A DNA stretch of 17,827 nucleotides from Gammaproteobacteria bacterium (GCA_027021095.1 JALUUZ010000055.1:1-17827); one strand, 5' to 3'; positions 7,008 to 14,417 are shown, counted from the first letter of the stretch. Notes: generated by a model not told the origin, from the letters alone. Translations and numbers: made by a program.

Positions 7008-8325
7008 AACGCAATGCCTCGGCCGGTTGCGTGCGGGCTGCCGAATAGGCCGGGTACAGGGTGGCCAGCAGCGAAATAAAAACAGCACCGGCACTGATCA
7101 CGGCGACCTGCCACCACTGAATCACGCCGACGATCTTGGTAATGTAATAGACGTCCGGTGACAGCACTTCCGCGCCGACCAGGTTTTCAAACCAGGCAAT
7201 GATCGATTCGACATTGTAGGCGATCAGCAGGCCGAGACCGAGACCGAACAGGGTGCCGATCACTCCGACCACCAGCCCCTGAACGATAAAAATATTCTTG
7301 ATCGTGGCCGGCGCGGCACCGAGGGTGCGCAGGATCGCGATATCGGTTTTCTTGTCGGTCACCACCATGACCAGCGTGGAGATGATATTGATCGCGGCGA
7401 CGACGATGATCAGCGACAGCAAAAACGACATCATCCGCTTTTCAAAACGCATTGCCGAAAACAGGTTCTGGTGCAGACGCTCCCAGTTGTAGACATGCGG
7501 GGTATTCAAGACCCGGATGATCCGGCTGCGCAGCGCATGCGCCTTGAACATGTCATCCAGCCTGACCTGGACATTGACCAACTTGTTCTTGCCACGGTAG
7601 AGCTTGGCCGCGTCCTTGATATTGATCAGCACCATGTTGCTGTCATACTGCGTCATGTTGATATTGAAGATGCCCACCACCTTGAAACGCTTGTAACGTG
7701 GCAGTGAACCGGCAATCGTGGTACGGAACTCCGGCACGATCAGCAGCACGTTGAAATCACCACACGACTGCACCTTGCCGCGGCCGTTGCCGGTTTTTTT
7801 CTTGCGGTGGTCGAAACGGCGCTTGATACTGCGGATAAAATGCCGCTGGTAGTTGCTGGTCAGACCCGTTGCCACCTCGTAACCGAGCACCACGCCGAAG
7901 CGGGTTTTATCCAGCGCATCGAGGCTGCCGCAGATCATGTGCTCGGCGATGCCGGACACCTGGCCGATCTGCTTTGGATCGATGCCGCGTATCTGTACGC
8001 CCCGGCTGTGGCGCCCGCGGTTGGCCAGGCCGAAGCCCTCGATCACCGGCGCGGCGCCTGTCACCTCCGGGATCTGTTTGAGCTTTTTGATCGCCTGCCT
8101 CCAGTCGCCGCCGAACGCCGACACGGTCAGGTGCGCCTCCATGCCAAGCAGGCGTTTTTTGATCTCCTGCTGAAAGCCGTTCATCACCGACAGCACGACG
8201 ATCAGGATCAACACCCCAAGGCCGATGCCGATCATCGAAATCATCGAAATAAAAGAGATAAAATGGTTTCGGCGCTTTGCGCGCACATAGCGCAGGCCGA
8301 CAAATAGCGGTACCGATTTAAACAT
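7000..8325 (-). CDS. lolC: Lipoprotein-releasing system permease, LolC/LolE family
   Basis: A 441-aa inner-membrane permease with the LolC/E layout: helix 1 at about 25-50 (MISMIGIGLGVLILIVVLSV), a large periplasmic domain to about 295, then helices at about 300-322, 345-370 and 405-428. The FtsX-type cytoplasmic loop TDKKTDIAILRTLGA is at 323-337, and the C-terminus ARTQPAEALRYE is typical. The periplasmic domain contains an unusual, strongly basic stretch at about 157-191 (KRRFDHRKKKTGNGRGK) where relatives usually have a short GDKV-type turn. No Shine-Dalgarno is obvious at ATG 8325. It is followed by lolD with an 8-nt overlap. LolC, LolE and the fused-role LolF are hard to separate by eye. 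Since lolE is not adjacent, it may act as a LolF-like homodimer. Confidence 0.9.
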   Translation of the reverse strand: MFKSVPLFVGLRYVRAKRRNHFISFISMISMIGIGLGVLILIVVLSVMNGFQQEIKKRLLGMEAHLTVSAFGGDWRQAIKKLKQIPEVTGAAPVIEGFGLANRGRHSRGVQIRGIDPKQIGQVSGIAEHMICGSLDALDKTRFGVVLGYEVATGLTSNYQRHFIRSIKRRFDHRKKKTGNGRGKVQSCGDFNVLLIVPEFRTTIAGSLPRYKRFKVVGIFNINMTQYDSNMVLINIKDAAKLYRGKNKLVNVQVRLDDMFKAHALRSRIIRVLNTPHVYNWERLHQNLFSAMRFEKRMMSFLLSLIIVVAAINIISTLVMVVTDKKTDIAILRTLGAAPATIKNIFIVQGLVVGVIGTLFGLGLGLLIAYNVESIIAWFENLVGAEVLSPDVYYITKIVGVIQWWQVAVISAGAVFISLLATLYPAYSAARTQPAEALRYE

Positions 8326-8501
8326 AGGCTGGCATTAAACCATAAATCAATGCAAATTTCCTTATTTTCTCTATTCCGGTCAGTCCCGGCGCCAGCCCCT
8401 GATAAATTGATGTTATTACTGTATCACGCTCTCAATTATTCGCGCCGCGGCCGATACAACAGGATAGAACCTGGTTTTTTATTCCCTGGAGAATGGCAAT
8501 C

Positions 8502-8825
8502 ATGAAAATCCGCCCCTTGTGTCTTCTGCTGGTTATCACTACAGCTCTGCTTGGCGCTGGCAGCGCGGCTGCCGATACCCTGGACATCAAGTCCGTCGCG
8601 CACACTTCCGGCGCACTGCACTCAGCCAAGCTCAAGCGTCCCAGCCGCGGCATGAGCAAACGCGAAGTAGTCAGAAAATTCGGCCGCCCGGTCAAAGAAC
8701 TCAAGCCGGTCGGCGCCAATCCCAAGCGCAAACACCACCGGCCGATCAGCCGCTGGATCTATGACGACTACATGGTCGTGTTCGACGCCGATTTCGTGAT
8801 CGATACGGTCAGCCGCAGAAAATAA
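8502..8825 (+). CDS. Small secreted BamE/SmpA-like hypothetical protein
   Basis: A 107-aa protein with a clear Sec signal peptide: MKIRPLCLLLVITTALLGAG followed by an SAAA-D cleavage region. No lipobox cysteine is seen, so it is predicted to be a soluble periplasmic protein. The mature part holds SRGMSKREVVRKFGRP, a helix-turn typical of BamE/SmpA-like small domains, and ends in RWIYDDYMVVFDADFVIDTV, which reads as two beta strands. I recall similar unnamed proteins in Pseudomonas (GMS..V..RFG.P...PPI.RW.Y..F.V.FE). Two ATGs compete. GGAG at 8488-8491 is only 1 nt before ATG 8493 but 10 nt before ATG 8502, so I chose 8502. Function is unknown. It stands alone, divergent from lolC. Confidence 0.8.
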   Translation: MKIRPLCLLLVITTALLGAGSAAADTLDIKSVAHTSGALHSAKLKRPSRGMSKREVVRKFGRPVKELKPVGANPKRKHHRPISRWIYDDYMVVFDADFVIDTVSRRK

Positions 8826-8842
8826 ACCGCCGGCCTGCCTGC

Positions 8843-8871
8843 TTGCGGCGGCGCCTGGAATTCCCTATAAT
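8843..8871 (+). promoter_or_regulatory. Sigma70-type promoter for the PutAbiC-like gene
   Basis: TTGCGG at 8843-8848 and a perfect TATAAT at 8866-8871 are separated by exactly 17 nt. Transcription would start near 8878, giving a leader of about 73 nt before ATG 8951. The -35 overlaps the right side of a GC-rich inverted repeat, CCGCCG (8827-8832) with CGGCGG (8846-8851). Confidence 0.6.
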
Positions 8872-8950
8872 GGGTATTCTTTTTATGCCTGTCCGTTCGG
8901 CGACACACCGCCGCGCAGGCTGACGATAACACTACAGGGCAGTCGCTATA

Positions 8951-10174
8951 ATGATCACCTCGTGGAGGTACTGGTTGGCACTGGTACTGGCCTTTGCCGG
9001 GCTGGTACTGCTGACACTCTACCTCGTTGATCCCGGACTGGTCATCCAGCACAGCGGGATCGATCCAGCCAAGACCGAACATTATTCCAGCTTTATCGGC
9101 AGTTTCGTCGGTGGTATGTTTTCGCTCGCCGGTGTGTTCCTGCTGTTCGAGACCCTGATCCGCCAGCACCGTGTGTTCCAGCACCAGCAGTTCGAGACCC
9201 GTTTTTACGAGTTGATCAAGATCCATAACCGCAATATTGACGAAATACAGCTCTACCGTGACAATGAACTCAACCCGGCGCTGTCCGGCCGCCAGTATTT
9301 TTCGTCGCTGCTGCGCACCTACAATGTCGCAATCCGCCACTACAAGCTCGAGGTGCTGAACCTCGAGTACGAGTACTACTATACTTTTCCCGAGGGCACC
9401 GACGCGGACGCACCGGCTACCCGGACCAGCCTGTACAACTACAATGTCTACACCACCAGCCGTGCAACCCTGCCAGGCTACGGCGAACCGTTCGTCATCG
9501 ACCTGTTTATCAAGCCCGGCAGTAAATACTACAAGGAAGAATTCGGCGGCCAACCGGTCGCGCGTACTTTCTATACCGATGTCAACTATGACACCGAACG
9601 TGCACCCGAGAGCATCGGCAAGCTCTACCCGGATGAGTCGGCACCCGAGGCAATCATCGTCAACGAACCGGCACCGCTGTTCAGCAAGCAGGAATATATC
9701 GACCTGTTCTGGCACCTGATCTACTATGGTACCGGCGCCGAGTTTCAGCACTTTGCCACCGCCGTACTGGATCGCTTCCGCGACCGGCCCGAAGCCTGTC
9801 AGCAGGCGATCAGCTTTTACAAAAAATTCTCCGCCCAGCCGGAGAACAAACACCTTGAGATCTACCTGCGGCACCTGTTCAACACCCTGGAATATATCGA
9901 TACCCAGGACTTCCTGACCCGCCGCGAAAAACACGAGTATGCGCAGATACTGCGCTCCCAGCTTTCGGTCGACGAACTGGCCGTACTGCTGTTCTTTTCC
10001 ACCAGCACCATCAGCCAGCGCTGGAAACTGCCGGCCTTCCAGCGCAAACATCACCTGATTACTGAGTACGCGCTGTTCTTAAACCTGCCCGCCGACTATG
10101 TCGCCGGCATCGACCCGGAAGAGTTTTTCCCGTCTTCGCCGCTACCCGGCACCAAGCAGCATACGAACACATGA
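8951..10174 (+). CDS. Putative phage abortive infection (PutAbiC-like) membrane protein
   Basis: A 407-aa protein that I assign by eye to the 'putative phage abortive infection protein' family (Pfam PutAbiC). Two membrane helices occupy about 5-27 and 47-70, the second with the glycine-rich SSFIGSFVGGMFSLAGVFLL. Next comes the characteristic QFETRFYELIKIHNRNIDEI at 80-99. The C-terminal helical region carries YLRHLFNTLEYIDTQDFL at 305-322, then YAQILRSQLSVDELAVLLFF at 330-349, both hallmarks of the family. The middle (about 150-245) is tyrosine-rich and looks specific to this protein. AGGG lies 11 nt before ATG 8951. Base composition resembles its neighbours, so there is no obvious sign of recent transfer. 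Family members are named for AbiC of Lactococcus, but a defence role here is inferred, not shown. No partner toxin or sensor gene is adjacent. Confidence 0.75.
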   Translation: MITSWRYWLALVLAFAGLVLLTLYLVDPGLVIQHSGIDPAKTEHYSSFIGSFVGGMFSLAGVFLLFETLIRQHRVFQHQQFETRFYELIKIHNRNIDEIQLYRDNELNPALSGRQYFSSLLRTYNVAIRHYKLEVLNLEYEYYYTFPEGTDADAPATRTSLYNYNVYTTSRATLPGYGEPFVIDLFIKPGSKYYKEEFGGQPVARTFYTDVNYDTERAPESIGKLYPDESAPEAIIVNEPAPLFSKQEYIDLFWHLIYYGTGAEFQHFATAVLDRFRDRPEACQQAISFYKKFSAQPENKHLEIYLRHLFNTLEYIDTQDFLTRREKHEYAQILRSQLSVDELAVLLFFSTSTISQRWKLPAFQRKHHLITEYALFLNLPADYVAGIDPEEFFPSSPLPGTKQHTNT

Positions 10175-10242
10175 CCGCCCACTGTACTATGCTGTAGGCA
10201 GGCAACACGACATCGACCACAGGCCCTTGCAGTCCAGCCCGC

Positions 10243-11277
10243 ATGCTAGCCGAATGGGAACCACAATCCGCGATCCTGCTGACCTGGCCGCACCCGGCCA
10301 GCGATTGGCGGCCGTTGCTGCCACAGATCGAACACAGCTACCTGCAGCTTACGGCACTGCTCAGCAGGACCGAAGACCTGTGGGTGCTGTGTCACGATGC
10401 GCAGCACCAGGCACATGTCGCGCACTACCTCAACGCCCATGCCGTGGCGACAGACCGGATCCGCTTCCACCTCCTGCCAACCAACGACACCTGGATCAGG
10501 GACTACGGCCCGATCAGTGTCGCACTGCCACCCGCCAGCGGCGCCACGCACAGACGTATCGCCTGGGTCGATTTCGCGTTCAACGCCTGGGGGCAAGACT
10601 ATCCGTATGCACTCGACCGCACACTGACGGCCCGGCTGTACGCAAAGCTCGCGCACAAACCGGCCGCCTGTATGCAAAGTGACCTGGTCTTCGAAGGCGG
10701 CAACCTCGAGTCCAACGGCGCTGGCCTGCTGCTGTGCAACAAGGACTGCCTGACGCACAACCCGGCACTGCGAGATACCAGTTTCACCACCGTGGAACGG
10801 ACACTGAAACAGCTGCTGCACATCGAGCAGATCGCATGGATCGAACAGGTACAGCTTGCCGGTGACGACACCCACGGACATATCGACAACCTCGCGCGCT
10901 TTTGCAGTACCGACACGCTCGTCTACACCGGCTGCACACAGGCCTCGCACCCCAATTTCCAGGCACTCAAGCGCCTGAAACACCAATTGCAGGCACTGCG
11001 TGAGCGCAGTCGTCCCGCCCTGCGACTGATCGAGCTGCCGTTGCCAGCCGACCAGTATGACGCCGAAGGCCACCTGTTGCCGGCCTCGTATGCCAATTTC
11101 CTGATCACCAACCACCAGGTCATCGTACCGACTTTTTCGGCTGCGCAGGATCAGGCTGCGCTGGAGATACTGCAACACTGCTTTCCGCAGCGCCAAGTCA
11201 CCGGGTTCGACTGCCGCACGTTGATTCAACAACGCGGCGGCATACATTGTGCGAGCTTGCAAGTCCATGCCGACTGA
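10243..11277 (+). CDS. aguA: Agmatine deiminase (agmatine iminohydrolase)
   Basis: This 344-aa cytosolic enzyme of the peptidyl-arginine-deiminase-like fold converts agmatine to N-carbamoylputrescine and ammonia. Motifs occur in the expected order: EWEPQSAILLTWPHPASDW at 4-22, NDTWIRDYGP at 81-90 (Asp87), FEGGNLESNG at 150-159 (Glu151), GHIDNLARF at 212-220 (His213, Asp215) and GGIHCAS at 332-338 with catalytic Cys336. All key residues appear present, and length is near the usual 340-370. ATG 10243 has a weak ribosome site and trims the few residues usually before the first motif, but an in-frame TAG at 10195 leaves little room for extension. aguB, the next enzyme of the pathway, follows 112 nt later on the same strand. 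Confidence 0.94.
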   Translation: MLAEWEPQSAILLTWPHPASDWRPLLPQIEHSYLQLTALLSRTEDLWVLCHDAQHQAHVAHYLNAHAVATDRIRFHLLPTNDTWIRDYGPISVALPPASGATHRRIAWVDFAFNAWGQDYPYALDRTLTARLYAKLAHKPAACMQSDLVFEGGNLESNGAGLLLCNKDCLTHNPALRDTSFTTVERTLKQLLHIEQIAWIEQVQLAGDDTHGHIDNLARFCSTDTLVYTGCTQASHPNFQALKRLKHQLQALRERSRPALRLIELPLPADQYDAEGHLLPASYANFLITNHQVIVPTFSAAQDQAALEILQHCFPQRQVTGFDCRTLIQQRGGIHCASLQVHAD

Positions 11278-11313
11278 CTTATGTTAGAGACCATGACTGA
11301 CAAGATACGTAGA

Positions 11314-11355
11314 CACGCCGGCCCGCCGACCGGGGCGAAGGCCGGCCAGGGCGTG
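11314..11355 (+). other. Imperfect GC-rich hairpin in the aguA-aguB spacer
   Basis: CACGCC (11314-11319) can pair with GGCGTG (11350-11355), and GGCC (11320-11323) with GGCC (11344-11347), leaving a 2-nt bulge and a GC-rich loop. The hairpin ends 18 nt before the strong aguB ribosome site. There is no T-run, so it is not a classical terminator. A role in setting the aguA/aguB ratio is possible but unproven. Confidence 0.25.
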
Positions 11356-11389
11356 CCAAAGGGTTGTCGCCGCAGGAGGCTGGTGAGCA

Positions 11390-12274
11390 ATGCGGGTTAA
11401 AGCCGCACTGGCCCAGCACACCGGCACCAGTGACCCGGCAACGGCCCGCGACAAGCTGCAACAAGCCGCGGCCCGGGCCGCGGCCCAGGACTGTACGTTG
11501 CTGGTATTGCAGGAACTGCACAACCACCTCTACTTCTGCCAGCACCAGGATCCAGCCTGCTTTGCCTTGGCCGAACCCATACCGGGACCGGCCACGGAAT
11601 TTCTGGGTGAACTGGCTGCCGCCAATGAATTGGTCCTCGTCGGCTCGGTGTTCGAGCAGGCCATGCCCGGCCTGTACTACAACACCGCAGTGGTCGTCGA
11701 CAGCGACGGCCGGCTTGCCGGCACCTACCGCAAGATGCATATTCCGGACGATCCGGGCTACCAGGAAAAATATTATTTCACACCGGGCGACAGCGGGTTC
11801 GCGCCTGTCAAGACCTCGATCGGCAGGCTCGGCGTCCTGGTCTGCTGGGATCAATGGTTCCCGGAAGCCGCGCGGCTGATGGCGCTGGCCGGCGCCGAAC
11901 TGCTGATCTACCCCACCGCGATCGGTTGGGAACCGCAGGACCCGCCGGCCGAGCAGCAGCGCCAGCTCGACGCCTGGGTGACTATCCAGCGCAGCCACGC
12001 GATCGCCAATGCGCTGCCGGTACTGTGCTGCAACCGCACCGGTACCGAGCAGCCCGCGCCCGGCCGCAGTATCCGCTTCTGGGGTAACAGTTTTGTCACG
12101 GACAGTTTCGGCAGCCTGCTGGCACAGGCACCGGCCGACGACGAATGCCTGCTGGTCTGTGACCTCGACCTGGCAACCATACCGCAGACCCGTACCACCT
12201 GGCCTTTTCTGCGCGACCGCCGCATCGATGCGTACCAGGGCCTGTTGCTTCGCACAGCCGAGCAGCCCAAGTGA
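11390..12274 (+). CDS. aguB: N-carbamoylputrescine amidase
   Basis: A 294-aa carbon-nitrogen hydrolase (nitrilase superfamily) that converts N-carbamoylputrescine to putrescine, CO2 and ammonia. The Glu-Lys-Cys triad is visible as Glu42 in LVLQELHNH, Lys115 in YRKMHIPDDPGYQEKYYF and Cys152 in VLVCWDQWFPEAARLMALAG. The phrases around Lys115 and Cys152, and the following YPTAIGWEPQ, are specific for this subfamily rather than for other amidases. Length is as expected. The start is secure: AGGAGG at 11374-11379 lies 10 nt before ATG 11390. With aguA upstream it completes the agmatine-to-putrescine route. Arginine decarboxylase, which would supply agmatine, is not in the window. Confidence 0.96.
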   Translation: MRVKAALAQHTGTSDPATARDKLQQAAARAAAQDCTLLVLQELHNHLYFCQHQDPACFALAEPIPGPATEFLGELAAANELVLVGSVFEQAMPGLYYNTAVVVDSDGRLAGTYRKMHIPDDPGYQEKYYFTPGDSGFAPVKTSIGRLGVLVCWDQWFPEAARLMALAGAELLIYPTAIGWEPQDPPAEQQRQLDAWVTIQRSHAIANALPVLCCNRTGTEQPAPGRSIRFWGNSFVTDSFGSLLAQAPADDECLLVCDLDLATIPQTRTTWPFLRDRRIDAYQGLLLRTAEQPK

Positions 12275-12301
12275 TGACCAGCCGTTGCAGGTGAATCAAC
12301 G

Positions 12302-13420
12302 ATGATACTGATACTCAAACCCAACACCGACACCAACAGTGACGAATGCCGGCAGTTGCAGGCGCAACTGGCCGGTCTGCCCAACATCGACACGCGTATC
12401 CACCAGGTGCATGGAGCGGAACAGACCCTGACCGAGATCTACCTGATCGGCAACACCCAGGCGCTGGACCCCGATGAAATGCAGCAGCTGCCCTGTGTCG
12501 AGCGCGTGGTACGCATTTCGGAGGAATACCGGATTCTCGGCCGTCACCAGGACGATGAGCGTTCGATCGACTTCGAATACAACGGCATACGCTTCAGCCA
12601 GGACACCCTGCATGTGTTCGCCGGCCTGTGTGCGGTCGACACCCCGGAGCATGTCGAAATCATGGTGCAGGCACTGAACCGGCTCGGGCAGCAGTGCACC
12701 CGCATGGGGGCGTTCAAGCCACGCACCAGCCCCTATTCATTTCAGGGCCATGGCGCCAAGTGCCTGCCCTGGGTGTTCGAACTGGCCGGCAAACACGGGA
12801 TCCGCGTGATTGCAATGGAGGTCACGCATGAGTCGCACCTCGACGCCATCGGCCAAGCGCTGGAACAAAGCGGCCATCCAACCGGCGTCATGCTGCAGAT
12901 CGGTACCCGCAACACCCAGAACTTCGAGTTGTTGAAATACGTCGGGCGCCAGGTGGAGCACCCTGTGCTGCTCAAACGCGGCTTTGGCATCACGCTCGAG
13001 GAATCACTCAATGCCGCCGAGTACCTGGCCAGTGAAGGCAACAGTCATGTGATCTTCGGGCTGCGCGGCATGAAGACCAACATGGGCGATCCACACCGTA
13101 ACTTCGTCGACTTTTCGCACGTGCCGGTCATCAAGCGCCTGACCCGGATGCCGGTCTGTATCGACCCATCACACTCGGTCGGCAGCCGCGCCCATGCACC
13201 GGACCGCATTCTCGATATCCTGCACGTAACGGCACAGGGGATCATCGCCGGCGCCAACATGGTGCTGGCGGATTTTCACCCGGCTCCGGACAAAGCGCTG
13301 GTCGACGGCCCCCAGGCCCTGCACATGGATGAACTCGAATATTTTCTGCAGGACATCGATATCGCGCGCAAGGCTTACCTGCAGCGTGTCACACTGGCCG
13401 CTGCACAACACGGCGGCTGA
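12302..13420 (+). CDS. 3-deoxy-7-phosphoheptulonate (DAHP) synthase, divergent type I-beta-like
   Basis: A 372-aa protein related to type I-beta DAHP synthases, which join PEP and erythrose 4-phosphate at the start of the shikimate pathway. An N-terminal region (1-85) resembles the ferredoxin-like regulatory domain. The barrel follows, with LCAVDTPEH (Cys110, putative metal ligand), GAFKPRTSPYSFQG at 136-149, LLKRGFGIT at 223-231, DPSHSVG at 288-294 (His291) and KALVDGPQ at 331-338 (Asp335). Where Thermotoga-type enzymes have VEVHP, this one has LADFHP, so the fourth metal ligand would be Asp324 instead of Glu. It also has a distinctive GLRGMKTNMGDPHRNFVDFS segment at 253-272. AGGTGA lies upstream, and the gene follows aguB by 27 nt in an apparent operon. 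Enzyme activity is likely but not certain. Confidence 0.85.
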   Translation: MILILKPNTDTNSDECRQLQAQLAGLPNIDTRIHQVHGAEQTLTEIYLIGNTQALDPDEMQQLPCVERVVRISEEYRILGRHQDDERSIDFEYNGIRFSQDTLHVFAGLCAVDTPEHVEIMVQALNRLGQQCTRMGAFKPRTSPYSFQGHGAKCLPWVFELAGKHGIRVIAMEVTHESHLDAIGQALEQSGHPTGVMLQIGTRNTQNFELLKYVGRQVEHPVLLKRGFGITLEESLNAAEYLASEGNSHVIFGLRGMKTNMGDPHRNFVDFSHVPVIKRLTRMPVCIDPSHSVGSRAHAPDRILDILHVTAQGIIAGANMVLADFHPAPDKALVDGPQALHMDELEYFLQDIDIARKAYLQRVTLAAAQHGG

Positions 13421-13427
13421 CTGCCGT

Positions 13428-14087
13428 TCAACCCCAACGCTGCTGCAGTGCCTGCTCATGCTGCTGCAGCCACTGCAGCGCGATATACGGGGTCGCACTG
13501 TCGATCCTGCCCTGCGCCAGCCAGTCCCAGGCCGTGTCGACATCCAACACCAGCAGACGGATGTTTTCGCCTTCGTGCGCCAGGCCGAAGATACCGCCGG
13601 CCGCCCCGGCGTCGACCCGTCCGCAGTACAGGCTGATGGTTTCCGATGTGCTGCCGGGACTGACATAATAACGCGCAATCGGCAGCAGTTCGTCCACCGT
13701 GCAACCGGCCTCCTCCATTGCCTCACGGTGAATGACCTCGGTGCTGCTTTCACCCGGTTCGATAAAACCTGCCACCAATTCGACCAGCCAGGCCCCCGGG
13801 ACCGGCTGCGCAGCGGACCGGGCCGACGGGTCAGGCACAACCTCACCGACACCGCCCGGCTGCCGGCACTGCCATTTGAACGCACCGATCCGGAACTGCT
13901 CAGTCAGCACCACCTGGCGCCGGCGCGGGTCATACAACAACACCGCCGCCGCATCGCCCTTTTCGATCAACTCCCGCTTGACCGGCGGACCCATCCCCCC
14001 CTCAAACAGCTCATGCCGCAGCAGGTACTCATCGACAGTAAAAAAACCCGAATACTTAGTCACACACTTGAGGATCTCGACCTTCAT
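13428..14087 (-). CDS. nudF: Nudix hydrolase, ADP-ribose pyrophosphatase type
   Basis: This 219-aa cytosolic protein should hydrolyse ADP-ribose to AMP and ribose 5-phosphate. The Nudix box is complete at 107-129: GFIEPGE...REAMEEAGC fits GX5EX7REUXEEXGU. Upstream LVELVAG and VVLTEQFRIGAF, and downstream YYVSPGSTSETISLYCG, are typical of the NudF/YqiE group. A linker of about 25 residues at 73-98, rich in Pro, Gly and Ala, is longer than in Escherichia coli NudF. The frame is open to 14171, but that part only covers the intergenic repeats. Of ATG 14093 and ATG 14087 I prefer the second, because AGGTGA then sits 6 nt upstream. It converges on the DAHP synthase gene with 7 nt between stops. Confidence 0.9.
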   Translation of the reverse strand: MKVEILKCVTKYSGFFTVDEYLLRHELFEGGMGPPVKRELIEKGDAAAVLLYDPRRRQVVLTEQFRIGAFKWQCRQPGGVGEVVPDPSARSAAQPVPGAWLVELVAGFIEPGESSTEVIHREAMEEAGCTVDELLPIARYYVSPGSTSETISLYCGRVDAGAAGGIFGLAHEGENIRLLVLDVDTAWDWLAQGRIDSATPYIALQWLQQHEQALQQRWG

Positions 14088-14099
14088 TTCCATTTCACC

Positions 14100-14138
14100 T
14101 GTAATACGGGACACTCCCCAATGTAATACGGGACACTC
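14100..14138 (-). repeat. Two exact 17-bp direct repeats, TGTAATACGGGACACTC
   Basis: The 17-mer occurs at 14100-14116 and 14122-14138 with a start-to-start spacing of 22 bp, about two helical turns. A partial copy, CGGGACAC, occurs at 14164-14171, and the reverse complement TGTCCCG at 14326-14332. The repeats lie just upstream of the Nudix start and downstream of nothing else on that strand. They could be protein-binding sites or ends of a lost mobile element. Confidence 0.6.
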
Positions 14139-14267
14139 ATGTAATCCAACATGCAGCACAATCCGGGACACACAACAAAATTCAACCCGGAAACCGTCAA
14201 AATAGTCGCTTGAATATTCAGCAGTGAACTATGAGCCTGTCAGATAATTTACATTAACTTTTATACT

Positions 14268-14297
14268 CAATATATTGACTAATAAGTATATATATTG
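14268..14297. repeat. AT-rich inverted repeat
   Basis: CAATATAT at 14268-14275 is matched by ATATATTG at 14290-14297 across a 14-nt loop. All eight pairs are perfect, but seven of them are A-T pairs, so stability is low and chance is possible in such AT-rich sequence. Confidence 0.3.
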
Positions 14298-14388
14298 GAG
14301 ATGTGGGGCTGAAGTGTTTTATGGATGTCCCGAATTCTGCCGAATTCCGAACTCCCGTACCGACTTTGCGAGTACCTTAGCGTTTCAC

Positions 14389-14417
14389 TAAACAAAATCG
14401 GCCTGGTCCTGTATACT
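14389..14417 (+). promoter_or_regulatory. Sigma70-type promoter for the 92-aa protein gene
   Basis: TAAACA at 14389-14394 (4 of 6 to the -35 consensus) and TATACT at 14412-14417 (5 of 6 to the -10) are spaced by exactly 17 nt. Transcription would start near 14424, with a 32-nt leader holding AGG 7 nt before ATG 14456. Confidence 0.5.

Noticed and set aside
7008..7094. Longer N-terminus for LolD
   Set aside because: The extra residues are unlike any LolD and only translate the lolC end in another frame. ATG 7007 fits family and coupling.
8827..8851. CCGCCG...CGGCGG inverted repeat after the BamE-like gene as a terminator
   Set aside because: The loop is 13 nt and no T-run follows. It overlaps the -35 of the next promoter.
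8768..10054. 428-codon open frame antisense to the PutAbiC-like gene
   Set aside because: It mirrors the coding frame of a recognisable protein, its product has no domain pattern, and the sense gene has promoter and family motifs.
10246..11268. 340-codon open frame antisense to aguA
   Set aside because: aguA has every catalytic motif on the plus strand. The antisense frame is a by-product of GC-rich codon use.
14088..14171. Longer N-terminus for the Nudix protein
   Set aside because: The extension is encoded by the intergenic repeats, and the ribosome site fits ATG 14087.
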